Origin: Paenibacillus apiarius
GTDB lineage: Bacteria; Bacillota; Bacilli; Paenibacillales; Paenibacillaceae
Direction of reading: 5' to 3'
Length of the DNA: 64,000 nt
NCBI RefSeq assembly: GCF_017052585.1
Contig: NZ_JAFFHZ010000001.1
Span: 3,886,001 to 3,950,000 of the forward strand
A program made the translations under genes and the position numbers. This document shows, piece by piece, positions 41,448 through 49,924 of this stretch. The number at the start of each line of letters is the position of its first letter. Within the stretch, counting starts at the first letter, position 1. The notes under the pieces were generated by a model, which was given only the letters and a program-made list of their open reading frames with translations, did not search any database and was not told the DNA's origin.

Positions 41448-42274
41448 AAATTCTCGTCATCGGGGGCAACGGAATGGCGGGCCATATTCTGGTCCGTTAT
41501 TTCCGGGAACAAAAGAACGTCGCCTTGTTCTATACATGCCGCGATATTACAGATGAACATGCTTTACTGTTGGATGTGACCGATACGGAGCAAGTGGAAC
41601 GGATTATAACTGCGGTGCGTCCTCATGTCATCATCAATGCCGTCGGCGTGCTGAATGAAGCGGCAGCACAGAGACCGATCGAAGCTTATCAAGTGAATGG
41701 ACTGCTGCCGCACCGGCTGCGGCAGATTGCCGACAGGCTAGGGGCGCGTGTCGTTCATATTAGCACCGACTGTGTATTTTCCGGGCATAAGGGGCAGTAT
41801 CGGGAAGACGACAAACCGGATGGAACCTCTATATACGCGGTCACCAAGAAGTTGGGGGAGTTAACCGCAGAAGAACCGCACCTTACGGTCCGCACCTCGA
41901 TTATCGGGCCTGAAATCCGGCCGCAAGGCATTGGACTGCTGCATTGGTTCCTGCGTCAAGAAGGAACGATCCAGGGCTACCGCCAAGTGTGGTGGAACGG
42001 AGTCACGACATGGGAATTGGCGCGAGCGATTCACCATTACCTCCAGCGCGGAATAAGCGGCTTAATCCATCTGGGGCACCCGCAACCGATTCATAAACAT
42101 GAACTGCTGACGTTGTTCAAGAATGTATTCTCGAAAGTCAATGTGGACATTGCGTCTACGGATGAGCCGGTCCTGAACCGCACGTTGGCCAACACTCGAA
42201 CCGATGCGGATTATACGCTCCCTTCATATCCCGATATGATCGCGGAATTAGCGGAAAGGATGCATTGGCGATGA
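41444..42274 (+). CDS. RmlD-like SDR reductase (WbvR-like)
   Basis: 276-residue reductase: GGNGMAGHILVRYFRE nucleotide site, INAVGVLNEAAAQRP, HISTDCVFSGHKGQY and IYAVTKKLGE (Tyr/Lys). It would reduce the C4 ketone made by the preceding dehydratase. The length matches RmlD/WbvR; the C-terminal cupin 3-epimerase domain of CapF/WbjC is absent, which favours L-RhaNAc/L-QuiNAc over L-FucNAc as product. This pathway choice is inference. It overlaps both neighbours (ATGA). Confidence 0.82.
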   Translation: MKILVIGGNGMAGHILVRYFREQKNVALFYTCRDITDEHALLLDVTDTEQVERIITAVRPHVIINAVGVLNEAAAQRPIEAYQVNGLLPHRLRQIADRLGARVVHISTDCVFSGHKGQYREDDKPDGTSIYAVTKKLGELTAEEPHLTVRTSIIGPEIRPQGIGLLHWFLRQEGTIQGYRQVWWNGVTTWELARAIHHYLQRGISGLIHLGHPQPIHKHELLTLFKNVFSKVNVDIASTDEPVLNRTLANTRTDADYTLPSYPDMIAELAERMHWR

Positions 42275-43185
42275 ACGGGCTCTGCACGCTGCTTGTTACT
42301 GGAGCTTCCGGATTTACGGGTCGCCATGCGTGTCGTCATTTTCTGGATTCCGGGATGCGTGTCGTTGCACTCACGCGGCGTGCGAACGCCGATTTGTCGG
42401 CAATGGGCGCGGAGGCGGCCATATGCGACTTGCGGGATCGTGAGCGGGTGGCCGAGGTGGTGGCGCAGGTTCGGCCCGACTATGCGCTTCATCTGGCCGG
42501 GATGAATTCCGTACGGGATTCTTGGACGGATCCGTTGCTCACGCAGGATGTAAATGTGATGTCCACGCTGCATTTGTTGAATGCGCTTCGCCTTACTCCG
42601 AGCTGCCGCATTCTAATCGTCACATCGAAGCTTAAAGCATCTGTGGCCCCTGTCTTTTCTCCCCATCATCCCTACTCGCTAAGCAAGACGCTGCAAGAAT
42701 TGGCCGCCCTTGGATGGGCTCATCTGTTTAATCAGAACGTTCTGCTGGCAGAGCCGACCAATCTGATCGGCCCCGGTTCCTCTACAGGCATATGCGGCTT
42801 GCTGGGACGCTATATTGTGCAGACGGAAAATGGGGAGGGGCCGCCGCGCTTCAACATATCGAATCGATATGAGCAACGGGATTTCCTTGATGTGCGGGAT
42901 GCGGTAGCAGCGTATGAAATCATTCTCAAGCATGGCATGCAAGGACACATTTATCCGGTTGAAAGCGGACGGTTACTCAGCTTGGGGAGTGTGGTGGACA
43001 CGTTCGCTAGTTGTGCGCACGTACCGGTAGAATTTCAATACGGCGATGCCGCGCGGCCATGCCCCAAGGTCAAACCCAATGACATTTCCTTTCTGGAGGA
43101 ACGGGGCTGGAAACCGCTGCGCGCATTTGAACAGTCCGTGGCAGATATTCTTCACTATTATCGGAAGGAGGGGGAACTCCATTGA
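42271..43185 (+). CDS. NAD-dependent epimerase/dehydratase (GMD-like SDR)
   Basis: Extended SDR of 304 residues with LLVTGASGFTGRHACRHFLD, YALHLAGMNSVRDSW, a catalytic-type HHPYSLSKTLQELAAL and LAEPTNLIGPGSSTG. The Ser of the usual triad is in VTSKLKAS. It resembles GDP-mannose dehydratase/RMD-type enzymes, but substrate cannot be fixed. ATGA overlap with the previous gene; TTG 42265 in frame is an alternative start with closer ribosome site. Part of the 39380-43910 operon. Confidence 0.82.
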   Translation: MNGLCTLLVTGASGFTGRHACRHFLDSGMRVVALTRRANADLSAMGAEAAICDLRDRERVAEVVAQVRPDYALHLAGMNSVRDSWTDPLLTQDVNVMSTLHLLNALRLTPSCRILIVTSKLKASVAPVFSPHHPYSLSKTLQELAALGWAHLFNQNVLLAEPTNLIGPGSSTGICGLLGRYIVQTENGEGPPRFNISNRYEQRDFLDVRDAVAAYEIILKHGMQGHIYPVESGRLLSLGSVVDTFASCAHVPVEFQYGDAARPCPKVKPNDISFLEERGWKPLRAFEQSVADILHYYRKEGELH

Positions 43186-43910
43186 AGGATTATACGTTCC
43201 CATTTGTGACGATTGTCATCCCTTTTTATAACGATCCATTCGTGGGTCAAGCTCTTAACAGCGCGCTTCAACAAACGTACCCCCATTTCGAAATCATAGT
43301 CGTCGATGACGGCTCCACTCGATATGCCGATCGCATTCGGCCTTACATGGATCGCGTCCATTACTTAGGCAAAGCGAACGGAGGAACGGCATCCGCGCTT
43401 AATCATGGCATTAAGTACGCCTCGGGAGAATATATTGCTTGGCTTAGCTCCGACGACATGTTTTATCCTGATAAACTAGCCAGACAGCTGGAGTATATGA
43501 TAACGCATAACGCCCTCATCTGCCACACGAATTTCGACTACATCAATGCATACAGTCAAGTGACGCAGCATCGTGCCGCCGTAACGTTCCAATCTACGGA
43601 ACAATTTTATGAGAGCTTCTTCCAGTTCAATCCGGTGAACGGATGTACGGTCATGATGAAACGCGAGCTGTTTCAATTTATCGGTACCTTTAACGAGGCT
43701 CTCCCCTTTACGCATGATTTGGATCTTTGGTACCGGGCCATATTGAATGGAATTGACTTTCACTTCGTCGATGAGCCGTTGACGGCATACCGCTGGCATG
43801 GGGGCATGGGAACGATGAAGCATGGAGCCGCCATATCCGAGGAGGCTGCAGAGACGAACAGCCGCTATCAACCGCGTCTTGCCAAGTTTTTGCAGTGGAT
43901 GTCCGTGTAA
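43182..43910 (+). CDS. GT2 glycosyltransferase
   Basis: Family 2 enzyme of 242 residues: VTIVIPFYNDPFVGQALNSA, IIVVDDGSTRYADRI, the metal-site equivalent WLSSDDMFYPDKLA, GCTVMMKRELF and THDLDLWYRAI. TTG 43182 is the start with GGAAGGAGGGG upstream, overlapping the preceding stop. No basic tail is present, unlike most other glycosyltransferases of the island. It probably transfers the sugar made by the preceding genes. Confidence 0.87.
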   Translation: MKDYTFPFVTIVIPFYNDPFVGQALNSALQQTYPHFEIIVVDDGSTRYADRIRPYMDRVHYLGKANGGTASALNHGIKYASGEYIAWLSSDDMFYPDKLARQLEYMITHNALICHTNFDYINAYSQVTQHRAAVTFQSTEQFYESFFQFNPVNGCTVMMKRELFQFIGTFNEALPFTHDLDLWYRAILNGIDFHFVDEPLTAYRWHGGMGTMKHGAAISEEAAETNSRYQPRLAKFLQWMSV

Positions 43911-43919
43911 GGCGCGGCC

Positions 43920-43966
43920 GGGGCACCCAAGTATTCGGCCGTTGAATCATTTGGGTGCACCCTCTT
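43920..43966 (+). terminator. terminator after the aminosugar operon
   Basis: GGGGCACCCAA pairs with TTGGGTGCACCC (one bulged A), with inner ATTC/GAAT pairing, followed by CTCTTT. Confidence 0.6.
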
Positions 43967-44085
43967 TGAAGTGCGGGATGCTTTGGGCGTCTCCCGCTAG
44001 GCACTTACCCTTACCGCAATGGAGCATTCCGCATATGTTGTTACCGATGCTCGCGGGCAGCGATCAGAGAAAGGGGCAGTGTGAA

Positions 44086-44448
44086 TTGGGAGTCTACTAT
44101 TCCGATGTATTGGATAATCCGATCATTAATGACGAGCCATTAGTGAAATATGCCGATATTCAAATAGAAAACCAGCATTCACAATCGGCGAATGTGTTGA
44201 TACGACTTATATGCAACGGCACCATCATTTCGGAGCATATTCACAGAATAAAGCAGCAAGGAAATTCAGGCGATGTGGTTAAAATATCGGACCTGCGGCT
44301 TTCGACTGGACCTTATGGTTTTCAAGTGTTTACGACCATTACGGGTCATCATCCGTTGCAGCTGTCAGTGCAAATGAAAGACAACAAGCAATCTATCGTT
44401 CGTACGATAGGAATGGAGACGTTCACGGAGGTTGATGTGTTGAAATAG
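44086..44448 (+). CDS. hypothetical beta-rich protein, about 120 aa
   Basis: No family recognised. AGAAAGGGG lies ten bases before TTG 44086 (GVYYSDVLDNPIINDEPLVK follows); ATG 44035 or 44047 in the same frame lack a ribosome site. The product alternates hydrophobic and polar residues as in a beta sandwich (VLIRLICNGTII, YGFQVFTTITGH, LQLSVQMKDN), with one Cys and no signal peptide. It looks like a structural or carbohydrate-binding domain and lies between the glycan operon and a GalE-like gene. Confidence 0.6.
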   Translation: MGVYYSDVLDNPIINDEPLVKYADIQIENQHSQSANVLIRLICNGTIISEHIHRIKQQGNSGDVVKISDLRLSTGPYGFQVFTTITGHHPLQLSVQMKDNKQSIVRTIGMETFTEVDVLK

Positions 44449-44507
44449 CGTCCGTTCCTATGGCAAGTAAACGGAACGGGAGATTGGATGGAAATGGGGC
44501 GAACAAT

Positions 44508-45431
44508 ATGCGTATCATCGTAACGGGCGGAGCGGGCTTCATTGGGTCTCATCTCGTGGATGCCCTCGTCAGTCAGGGACACGAGGTACATGTCCTTGAC
44601 AACCTTAGTACGGGAAGAAAAGCGCACATTGCACCGCAGGCGGTGCTTCATGAAGTGGATATCGCAGAGGAAGCAGCAGGGCGGAAGATAGAGCTTCTCC
44701 AGCCGGAAATCGTGTTCCATCTAGCCGCGCAGGCCGATGTCAAGCGTTCCATTGCGCAACCGGCAGAAGATATGCGGACCAACATTCAGGGCACCTTGGT
44801 TACGCTTGCCGCATGCTTGAGAGCACAGGTGCAGCATATGGTGTTCGCCTCTACTTCGGCCGTATACGGGAACCTTACCGCCGATACGTATGAGGAGCAG
44901 ATGCATTTTCCGGCACCGCTCTCCTGTTATGGATTATCCAAGCTTACGGCAGAACGCTATCTCGAACTGTTTACCCGTTTACATGGACTGAAAGGGACGA
45001 TACTGCGTTTTGCGAATGTATACGGACCGAGACAAACGCCAAAAGGTGAAGGCGGCGTGATCGCCTTATTCGTAAACCGTCTGCATGCCAACGCTCCTCT
45101 CTTTATTCATGGGGACGGCGAGCAGACGAGAGACTTTATTTTTGTAGGGGATGTTGTAGAAGCGTGTCTATGTGCAGCCGAATGCCGAAAGGACGGCTTA
45201 TGGCAAGTCGGGACCGGGAAGCCGACTACCATTAATGAGCTGGTTCACCATTTGCGGCACATTTGCGGAAAGCCTGTACAGCTGGAAAAGCATCCTCCAA
45301 GGCTAGGGGACATACGTCACAGCTGCCTTAGCTACGAGCGTCTGCGACAAGACATGGGGTGGACTCCGAAATTTTCTCTGCTTGATGGGTTGGAGCGTAC
45401 TTACCGCGCGTGTCAGGATAATGGGAGCTGA
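44508..45431 (+). CDS. NAD-dependent sugar epimerase, GalE-like
   Basis: Extended SDR of 307 residues: IIVTGGAGFIGSHLVDALVS, LDNLSTGRKAHI, FHLAAQADVKRSI, a Ser-rich FASTSAVYGN and SCYGLSKLTAERY (Tyr/Lys), RFANVYGPRQTPKGEGGV. This is the UDP-glucose/UDP-GlcNAc 4-epimerase type. ATG 44508 matches the family N-terminus; the preceding ATGGGG-rich sequence is a weak ribosome site. It ends the glycan island. Confidence 0.87.
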   Translation: MRIIVTGGAGFIGSHLVDALVSQGHEVHVLDNLSTGRKAHIAPQAVLHEVDIAEEAAGRKIELLQPEIVFHLAAQADVKRSIAQPAEDMRTNIQGTLVTLAACLRAQVQHMVFASTSAVYGNLTADTYEEQMHFPAPLSCYGLSKLTAERYLELFTRLHGLKGTILRFANVYGPRQTPKGEGGVIALFVNRLHANAPLFIHGDGEQTRDFIFVGDVVEACLCAAECRKDGLWQVGTGKPTTINELVHHLRHICGKPVQLEKHPPRLGDIRHSCLSYERLRQDMGWTPKFSLLDGLERTYRACQDNGS

Positions 45432-45548
45432 GTGTGACGGCTCCGATTGTTCACAAATCAGACATAAATTTTTAAGTATGATTTCAGTTTCATTTAATGT
45501 GGCATTAGAGTTCATTGGATATGATGCTTGTTGGAGCATTTTGTGAGG

Positions 45549-45576
45549 GGCGCGCCGCATGCTGTGTGCGGGCGCC
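45549..45576 (+). promoter_or_regulatory. GC-rich stem-loop in the leader of the Gld-type ABC operon
   Basis: GGCGCGCCGCA pairs with TGTGCGGGCGCC (small bulge) 33 bases before the ATPase start. No T-run follows. The rest of 45432-45608 has no gene. Confidence 0.35.
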
Positions 45577-45608
45577 GTCCACGGAAAGTTAGGACAGGGA
45601 GGGTCATT

Positions 45609-46730
45609 ATGTTAGAAGTGAAGGACGTCAGTAAGATGTTCGATGAACGCCGTGGCGTGCAGCACGTTAACTTCACGATGGAGCGCGGGGAAATCGTCGG
45701 CTTCCTGGGTCCGAACGGCGCGGGGAAGACGACTACCATGCGCATGATTACGGGGTATCTGAACCCGACAAGCGGGAGCATTGCGATTGACGGACTATCG
45801 ATGTCGGAACACGGTGCCAAAGCCCGCGGCAAAATTGGCTATTTGCCTGAGACGCCACCGCTATATCCGGAAATGACCGTGATGGCGTATTTGCGTTTTG
45901 TGGCCGATTTGCGGAACGTTCCGGCACGGGAGCAGAAGAAGCGCATTGATGAAATGTTGGACAAGCTTGGATTGCATGGCAGAGAGCGGCAATTGATTCG
46001 CAGTCTGTCAAAAGGATACAAGCAAAGGCTTGGATTGGCCCAGGCCATTATTCACAAGCCCGATCTGCTTGTGCTTGATGAGCCTACATCAGGACTTGAT
46101 CCGAATCAAATTATTGAGATTCGGCAGTTGATCCGCGAGCTTGGGGAGCAGCATACCGTGCTGCTCAGCACCCATATTCTCCCCGAAGTGAATATGCTAT
46201 GCAACCGTGTGCTTATTATTCATCAAGGACGAATTGTGCTGGACGAGCGTCCCGACAGATTAGGCGCGGCTATGGGACAAGAGTGCAGCGTGCACTTGGA
46301 AGTGAAAGGCCCGGCAGAATCCGTTATGCAAGCGGTCTCTGCCTTGCCGCTCGTAGCCGAAATTCAAATTGTCGGCTCCGAATTAAAATCGTACCTCCAG
46401 ATGGAAGAACATAATGAGGCTCCGGCCGAAGCTGCAGAAGAGCAATCCGATACGCTCCAAGTCGGGGCTGGGCAGGAGATGGAAGCTGCAGCGCAGAGAT
46501 GCGGTGAGGATGATGGGCAGCGCTGCGAGCAGCCGGGCGTGCCTTTGCCGGAAGCGGAGGAGACGGTAAAGCTGCGCGTCGTGTCGCGGGATCAGTCCGA
46601 TGTGCGTGAATCCATATTTTATGCATTGGCGGCCGCGGGGCTCCCTCTGCTTGAAATGAAGCGGGAAATGACGAGTCTTGAGGATGTGTTCACTCGCTTA
46701 ACGACGGAGGAGGATTCGGGTGATGCGTAG
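45609..46730 (+). CDS. ABC transporter ATP-binding protein, GldA-like
   Basis: ATPase of 373 residues: Walker A LGPNGAGKTTTMRMITGY near 35, signature SLSKGYKQRLGLAQA near 135, Walker B LLVLDEPTSGLDPNQ, H-loop STHILPEV. The region beyond residue 220 is a regulatory-type extension with a Glu-rich insert (EEHNEAPAEAAEEQSD) typical of Gld/Nod-type ATPases in Firmicutes. ATG 45609 follows GGGAGGG. First gene of a four-gene operon with an ABC-2 permease, GldG-like protein and DUF4340 protein. Substrate unknown; in Bacteroidetes GldAFG supports gliding, but here a different export function is likely. Confidence 0.9.
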   Translation: MLEVKDVSKMFDERRGVQHVNFTMERGEIVGFLGPNGAGKTTTMRMITGYLNPTSGSIAIDGLSMSEHGAKARGKIGYLPETPPLYPEMTVMAYLRFVADLRNVPAREQKKRIDEMLDKLGLHGRERQLIRSLSKGYKQRLGLAQAIIHKPDLLVLDEPTSGLDPNQIIEIRQLIRELGEQHTVLLSTHILPEVNMLCNRVLIIHQGRIVLDERPDRLGAAMGQECSVHLEVKGPAESVMQAVSALPLVAEIQIVGSELKSYLQMEEHNEAPAEAAEEQSDTLQVGAGQEMEAAAQRCGEDDGQRCEQPGVPLPEAEETVKLRVVSRDQSDVRESIFYALAAAGLPLLEMKREMTSLEDVFTRLTTEEDSGDA

Positions 46731-47439
46731 ATTCAATGCGATTTTTCGCAAAGAAATGCATGCTTATTTTACATCGCCGACATCATATGTCGCTTTCGCG
46801 GTGTATGTGCTTATTTCCAGCATATTATTTTACATGAATTTTGTGATGTTTCAGCCTAGCATCATCGATTTTAGGCTAGTGTCGGGAAATGCGACATTTA
46901 TGTACGTATTCGTCATTCCATTACTGACTATGCGGCTCTTTGCGGATGAATTCCGGCAAGGGACGGATGAGCTGCTGCTGACTTCTCCGGCGCGCATCTC
47001 CGAAATCGTGCTGGGCAAATATGCCGCTGCCCTTGTGTTGATGGTGGTGCTGGTCGGGTTTACTCTTATTTATCCCATCGTGATGTCATTTTACGGCACA
47101 TTGGATCTGAAGATGATGATGACTTCCGTTATCGGCCTGCTGCTGCTGACGTCCGCGATGGCGGCGGTAGGGCTGTTCGCATCCGCCTTGTCGCAGCATC
47201 AGATGGTGACGGCGATCGCATCCTTTGTCATGCTGCTCACATTCTGGACGATGCTGGACTGGGCCGCCTCGTCCTCCGGCACGCTCGGCGAATGGCTGAT
47301 GCCGTTTGCGATGAACACGCGGTTGGACTCGTTCATGAAAGGGGTGCTAAACGGGGCGGACGTACTCTTTTTCATTACATTGACGGTCGTATTCGTCGTG
47401 TTGAGCATCCAAGTGCTTGAAAGAAAACGGTGGAGGTAA
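46720..47439 (+). CDS. ABC-2 permease, GldF-like
   Basis: Integral membrane protein of 239 residues with six hydrophobic segments (YVAFAVYVLISSILFYMNF first; LVLMVVLVGFTLIYPIVMSF; VIGLLLLTSAMAAVGLFASA; ITLTVVFVVLSIQVL last). The conserved RLFADEFRQGTDELLLTSP loop is typical of GldF/NosY-type permeases. GTG 46720 has GGAGGAGG upstream and overlaps the ATPase end by 11 bases; ATG 46723 also possible. Confidence 0.88.
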   Translation: MMRRFNAIFRKEMHAYFTSPTSYVAFAVYVLISSILFYMNFVMFQPSIIDFRLVSGNATFMYVFVIPLLTMRLFADEFRQGTDELLLTSPARISEIVLGKYAAALVLMVVLVGFTLIYPIVMSFYGTLDLKMMMTSVIGLLLLTSAMAAVGLFASALSQHQMVTAIASFVMLLTFWTMLDWAASSSGTLGEWLMPFAMNTRLDSFMKGVLNGADVLFFITLTVVFVVLSIQVLERKRWR

Positions 47440-47444
47440 CGAAT

Positions 47445-48827
47445 ATGAAGAAATGGCTGCGAGGAACGAACGCGGCTCTGCTGTCGGCCGCCGTCATCGG
47501 CATCTTTGTGTTGTTGACGTATTTTTTACAGTCGCTAACGGGATTCCAATGGGATTTGACCCAAGACAAATCATATACATTGTCGGACCAGACGACCGGT
47601 ACATTGTCGTCGATTCAAAATAAAGTCGAGATGAAGCTGTTCTTAACTACGAACGACGATCCGCTGCTGACGCGGCAGGTTGCGGATATGGGGCAGGAAT
47701 TCGCGAAGCGCAACAGTCACATTACGTTTCAGCAATATGACCTGTTGAAAGAGCCGTCATTGGCGCAGCAATACGACTTGGCGGGAAGCTCGATTGTGTT
47801 CGAGCAGGGAACGAAACGAAAGACGGTCGGATTATATGAAATGTTCACCGCCGGTGACGGTAACGGAGCTTACAAGTTCAGCGGCGAGGAGAAAATGACG
47901 CAGGCGCTGCGCAGCTTGTCTTCTGATAAGAAGTCAAAGGCTTACGTATTGTCCGGTCATGAAGAACTGCCGCTTGCTCAATTGACGGCGCTGGCATCCA
48001 GTCTGGGAGAAGACAATATTGAATTACAAGAATTAAACCTGTACCGCGAAGGCGAGATTCCGAAGGATGCGGACCTCGTCATGCTGCTTGGAGGCAGCAA
48101 GGACCTGTCCGACAAGGAAGCGCAGCTGTTAAAAAAATATGCCGAGGGGGACGGGAAGCTCTACATCGCGTTGGGGTTCAATCCCGAGATGAAGCAGTCA
48201 TGGAAAAATCTCGATGGACTGCTGCAGCAGCTCGGAGTGGAGAACAAGCATGCGGTAGCGGTAGAACCGAAGGAGAGCATTCTTTACGATCCATTCACCA
48301 TTATACCTGAGTACGGCACGCATGATTTGACGGCCAAGCTGTCGCAATACAATTTGCTTACGATGCTCACTCTGGGCCTGCCGCTCGAGGCGAAAGAAAG
48401 TGGCGAGCTGGAAGCCGAGCCAATTCTTCGCACGTCGGCCGAAGCTTATGGAGAAACGGATCTGGCAAGGCTTATTAAGGAAGGAAGCGAACATGGGGAA
48501 GAAGACATCAATGGTCCGCTGACACTCGGCCTGGCGGTGACGACGCCAGACGGCAACCCTAAGGCTGTCGTCATCGGAGGTTCCAGTTATTTGGAAGACA
48601 GAAACATTTATACGCAAGGAAACCGCGATTTTGCATTGAACAGCGTGAACTGGCTGCAAGGCAACGACGATCAAGTCACAATCAGACCGCGGGAGCACGC
48701 AGCCTACCAGATTGCATATCTCACTCCAGGGCAAGCGCAAACCGTATTATGGACGACCGTGATCGGCTTCCCGCTCCTATTGCTCCTCATCGGGGCCGGA
48801 CTATGGTGGAGAAGGAGACATGCATAA
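47445..48827 (+). CDS. GldG-like ABC-associated protein
   Basis: 460 residues: a membrane segment near 12-34, a large extracytoplasmic region, and a C-terminal segment (TVLWTTVIGFPLLLLLIGAG near 430-452) followed by basic residues. The outer domain carries the GldG pattern: DLTQDKSYTLSDQTTGTL, KVEMKLFLTTND, and AYVLSGHEELPL. GGTGGAGGTAACG precedes ATG 47445. It overlaps the following gene's start (TAATG). Members of this family act with the GldAF-type transporter; their mechanism is not defined. Confidence 0.85.
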   Translation: MKKWLRGTNAALLSAAVIGIFVLLTYFLQSLTGFQWDLTQDKSYTLSDQTTGTLSSIQNKVEMKLFLTTNDDPLLTRQVADMGQEFAKRNSHITFQQYDLLKEPSLAQQYDLAGSSIVFEQGTKRKTVGLYEMFTAGDGNGAYKFSGEEKMTQALRSLSSDKKSKAYVLSGHEELPLAQLTALASSLGEDNIELQELNLYREGEIPKDADLVMLLGGSKDLSDKEAQLLKKYAEGDGKLYIALGFNPEMKQSWKNLDGLLQQLGVENKHAVAVEPKESILYDPFTIIPEYGTHDLTAKLSQYNLLTMLTLGLPLEAKESGELEAEPILRTSAEAYGETDLARLIKEGSEHGEEDINGPLTLGLAVTTPDGNPKAVVIGGSSYLEDRNIYTQGNRDFALNSVNWLQGNDDQVTIRPREHAAYQIAYLTPGQAQTVLWTTVIGFPLLLLLIGAGLWWRRRHA

Positions 48828-49840
48828 TGAAAAAGGCATTGCCAACAGTTGTTCTGCTGGTTATATTGGCAGCCGGATTATGGTATGCATCAGCCAACAA
48901 TTTCTTCCGCACGAACCAAGAGCAGGCGAAAGAATCGCTTTTGCGGGTGGATCCGAAGCAAATAACCGCCTTGACGGTTCAGACGCAGGAGGAGCATGTG
49001 GAACTGGTGAAAAAGGAAGGGAACTGGGTGATGGAGAAGCCGGCATCCTATCCGTTGAATACCTATCCAGTAGACGATTGGCTGTCGACGATATCGAACG
49101 TGAGCGTGGAGTCGACAGTAGAGGAACAGGCAGCTGATTTGGACAAATATGGCTTGGCTAAGCCCACCGAATCATTTACGGTAGCCCTGAGTGACGGCAA
49201 TATGCACCGTATCGCTGTAGGTGCCGAGTCTCCCATCTCCGGCTTCGTCTATGCGATGGCAGATGAGGAGCGGACGGTATATCAAGTAGCGCAATCCGAG
49301 CTGTCGAGCCTGAGGCGTACGGCCTTCGACTTCGCCCTAAAGGAACCGCTGACGTTTCCGCTCGAACTGGTGAAACGGTTCGAGTGGAACTGGTCGGGGC
49401 AGTCCTATCGTTTGCACCATGTGGACAAAGCGGAGACGCCAACGGATGCCAATAAGGAAAAAAGTGAAACAAAGGATTGGCGGCTTAACGATAAGTCTAT
49501 ATCTGAAAACGACGCTACAACGCTGATGAACAAGATAAGGTATTGGATGACGGAGCAAGAGCCAAAACGGACTGCATCCTTGTCTCTTATAGCCAATCAT
49601 GAACCGGATTGGACGTTGGAACTGTCGCTGAAGCCGGATCAGGATGTGACGGCACAAGAAGAGAAAGGAAAAGCAGAGACGCGACAGTATAAAGGATATG
49701 TGCAGGGCGAAGAACTGTGGATTGTTCCGCCAGATGGCCAGTGGGCATATGCCATTCATAAGCAGGAGCTTCTGGATGTTCAGAACCTCTGGAACGAGAA
49801 GATGGGCGATAACGAAGATAAACAAGCAAATGAAAAATAA
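48827..49840 (+). CDS. DUF4340 domain protein
   Basis: 337 residues. An N-terminal membrane anchor (ALPTVVLLVILAAGLWYASA) is followed by an exported domain with LLRVDPKQITALTVQTQEE, WVMEKPASYPLNTYPVDDWL and AVGAESPISGFVYAM, the pattern of DUF4340, regularly encoded beside GldG-like genes. Lys/Glu-rich C-terminal end. The start ATG 48827 overlaps the GldG stop, with GAGAAGGAG upstream. Last gene of the operon, convergent with fabH. Confidence 0.85.
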   Translation: MKKALPTVVLLVILAAGLWYASANNFFRTNQEQAKESLLRVDPKQITALTVQTQEEHVELVKKEGNWVMEKPASYPLNTYPVDDWLSTISNVSVESTVEEQAADLDKYGLAKPTESFTVALSDGNMHRIAVGAESPISGFVYAMADEERTVYQVAQSELSSLRRTAFDFALKEPLTFPLELVKRFEWNWSGQSYRLHHVDKAETPTDANKEKSETKDWRLNDKSISENDATTLMNKIRYWMTEQEPKRTASLSLIANHEPDWTLELSLKPDQDVTAQEEKGKAETRQYKGYVQGEELWIVPPDGQWAYAIHKQELLDVQNLWNEKMGDNEDKQANEK

Positions 49841-49870
49841 GATAGAAGGCCCGGAGGAAAACCTGGAATT

Positions 49871-49910
49871 AAAAGAGGACGCCGGAGGCGTATATTCCGG
49901 CGTTGTCCTC
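49871..49910 (-). terminator. terminator of fabH
   Basis: On the minus strand GAGGACAACGCCGG pairs with CCGGCGTCCTC (AA bulge), followed by TTTTAATT. It lies just after the fabH stop and may also slow the convergent ABC operon. Confidence 0.75.
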
Positions 49911-49924
49911 CGCTTTCCGCTTGG

